NCBI RefSeq assembly: GCF_900009265.2
Contig: NZ_LR735002.1
Location: 1 to 64,000 of the forward strand
From: Planktothrix paucivesiculata PCC 9631
GTDB lineage: Bacteria > Cyanobacteriota > Cyanobacteriia > Cyanobacteriales > Microcoleaceae
Direction: 5' to 3'
DNA: 64,000 nucleotides
The notes below the pieces were generated by a model. The model had not been told where the DNA came from. It did not search any database and was given only the letters and a program-made list of their open reading frames with translations. Shown here in pieces: positions 63,740 to 64,000 of this stretch; within the stretch, counting starts at the first letter, position 1, and each line of letters opens with the position of its first letter. Both the position numbers and the translations under genes were made by a program.

Positions 63740-64000
63740 ATGCTAGAACATGATGTGATTATTGTTGGGGGCGGGTTGGCAGGATGTCGGGCGGCGGTAG
63801 AAATTGCCCGGACTCACCCCAGCTTAAATATTGCCATTGTTGCCAAAACTCATCCCATCCGTTCCCATTCCGTGGCTGCCCAAGGGGGTATTGCTGCTAC
63901 TTTAAAAAATATTGATGAAAGTGATAGTTGGGAAGCCCATGCCTTTGATACGGTCAAGGGTTCAGACTATTTGGCTGACCAAGATGCTGTCGAAATTTTA
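63740..64000 (+). CDS. sdhA: succinate dehydrogenase / fumarate reductase flavoprotein subunit (partial, 5' part)
   Basis: The first 87 codons, running off the window. MLEHDVIIVGGGLAGCRAA is the FAD-binding dinucleotide fold, and RSHSVAAQGGIAA is the region of the flavin-linking His. SdhA oxidises succinate to fumarate at the membrane and feeds electrons to the quinone pool. It could also be an L-aspartate oxidase-like relative, but the N-terminal match favours SdhA. Confidence 0.85.
   Translation, partial: MLEHDVIIVGGGLAGCRAAVEIARTHPSLNIAIVAKTHPIRSHSVAAQGGIAATLKNIDESDSWEAHAFDTVKGSDYLADQDAVEIL

Overview
This looks like the chromosome of a filamentous cyanobacterium of the Oscillatoria/Planktothrix kind; the genus is a guess. 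Support comes from RNA polymerase beta' split into rpoC1 and rpoC2, many GCGATCGC (HIP1) octamers, a GUN4 domain, a subtype I-D CRISPR system, a cyanobacterial ethylene-receptor-like kinase, and heavy intergenic decoration with short tandem repeats (TGGGTAA, AACTGAT, GGGAACA and ATTCGTA units) and small palindromes.

Layout. 0.1-2.6 kb: HAD phosphatase and MscS channel. 2.6-11.9 kb, minus strand: a tight five-gene signalling operon (ethylene-binding-domain histidine kinase, MHYT hybrid kinase, response-regulator cyclase, PAS cyclase, RsbQ-like alpha/beta hydrolase). 12.3-20.4 kb: AAA-like ATPase with an N-terminal HTH-like domain, two envelope proteins, a DUF697 GTPase, a membrane-anchored GUN4 protein and an osmoprotectant-type ABC pair. 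20.4-22.2 kb: a Uma2 gene between 59-bp direct repeats, then a WYL regulator. 22.3-33.0 kb: complete type I-D operon (cas3, cas10d with an internal start for a small subunit, csc2, csc1, cas6, cas4, cas1, cas2), leader and a short array of five spacers. 33-43.6 kb: housekeeping and membrane genes, including aldo/keto reductase, bestrophin, a cyclic-nucleotide-binding protein, a carrier-HEAT protein, infC and a LigT-like phosphoesterase. 43.7-46.5 kb: an unrecognised GTPase/membrane module with an A9 slippery tract, facing an HTH-like gene across 10-bp-phased repeats. 47-61 kb: universal stress protein, hisD, rpsT, tatD, rpoB, rpoC1, rpoC2. 61-64 kb: S4 protein, pentapeptide protein, Thr/Ser exporter, a small membrane protein and the start of sdhA.

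How the genes fit together. The 2.6-11.9 kb operon could pass a small-molecule signal (ethylene, plus an unknown RsbQ ligand) through kinases to two class III cyclases; a cyclic-nucleotide-binding protein at 37.4 kb is a possible reader. The WYL protein, divergent from cas3, is the likely controller of the CRISPR operon.

Most unusual observations: an in-frame, AT-richer, hydrophobic insertion of about 170 residues in the SI3 region of RpoC2; relatives of plant ethylene and karrikin/strigolactone receptors in one operon; the A9 tract joining two overlapping frames in an unknown module; two triplets of phased repeats around a palindrome; and a three-copy 12-mer in the CRISPR leader.
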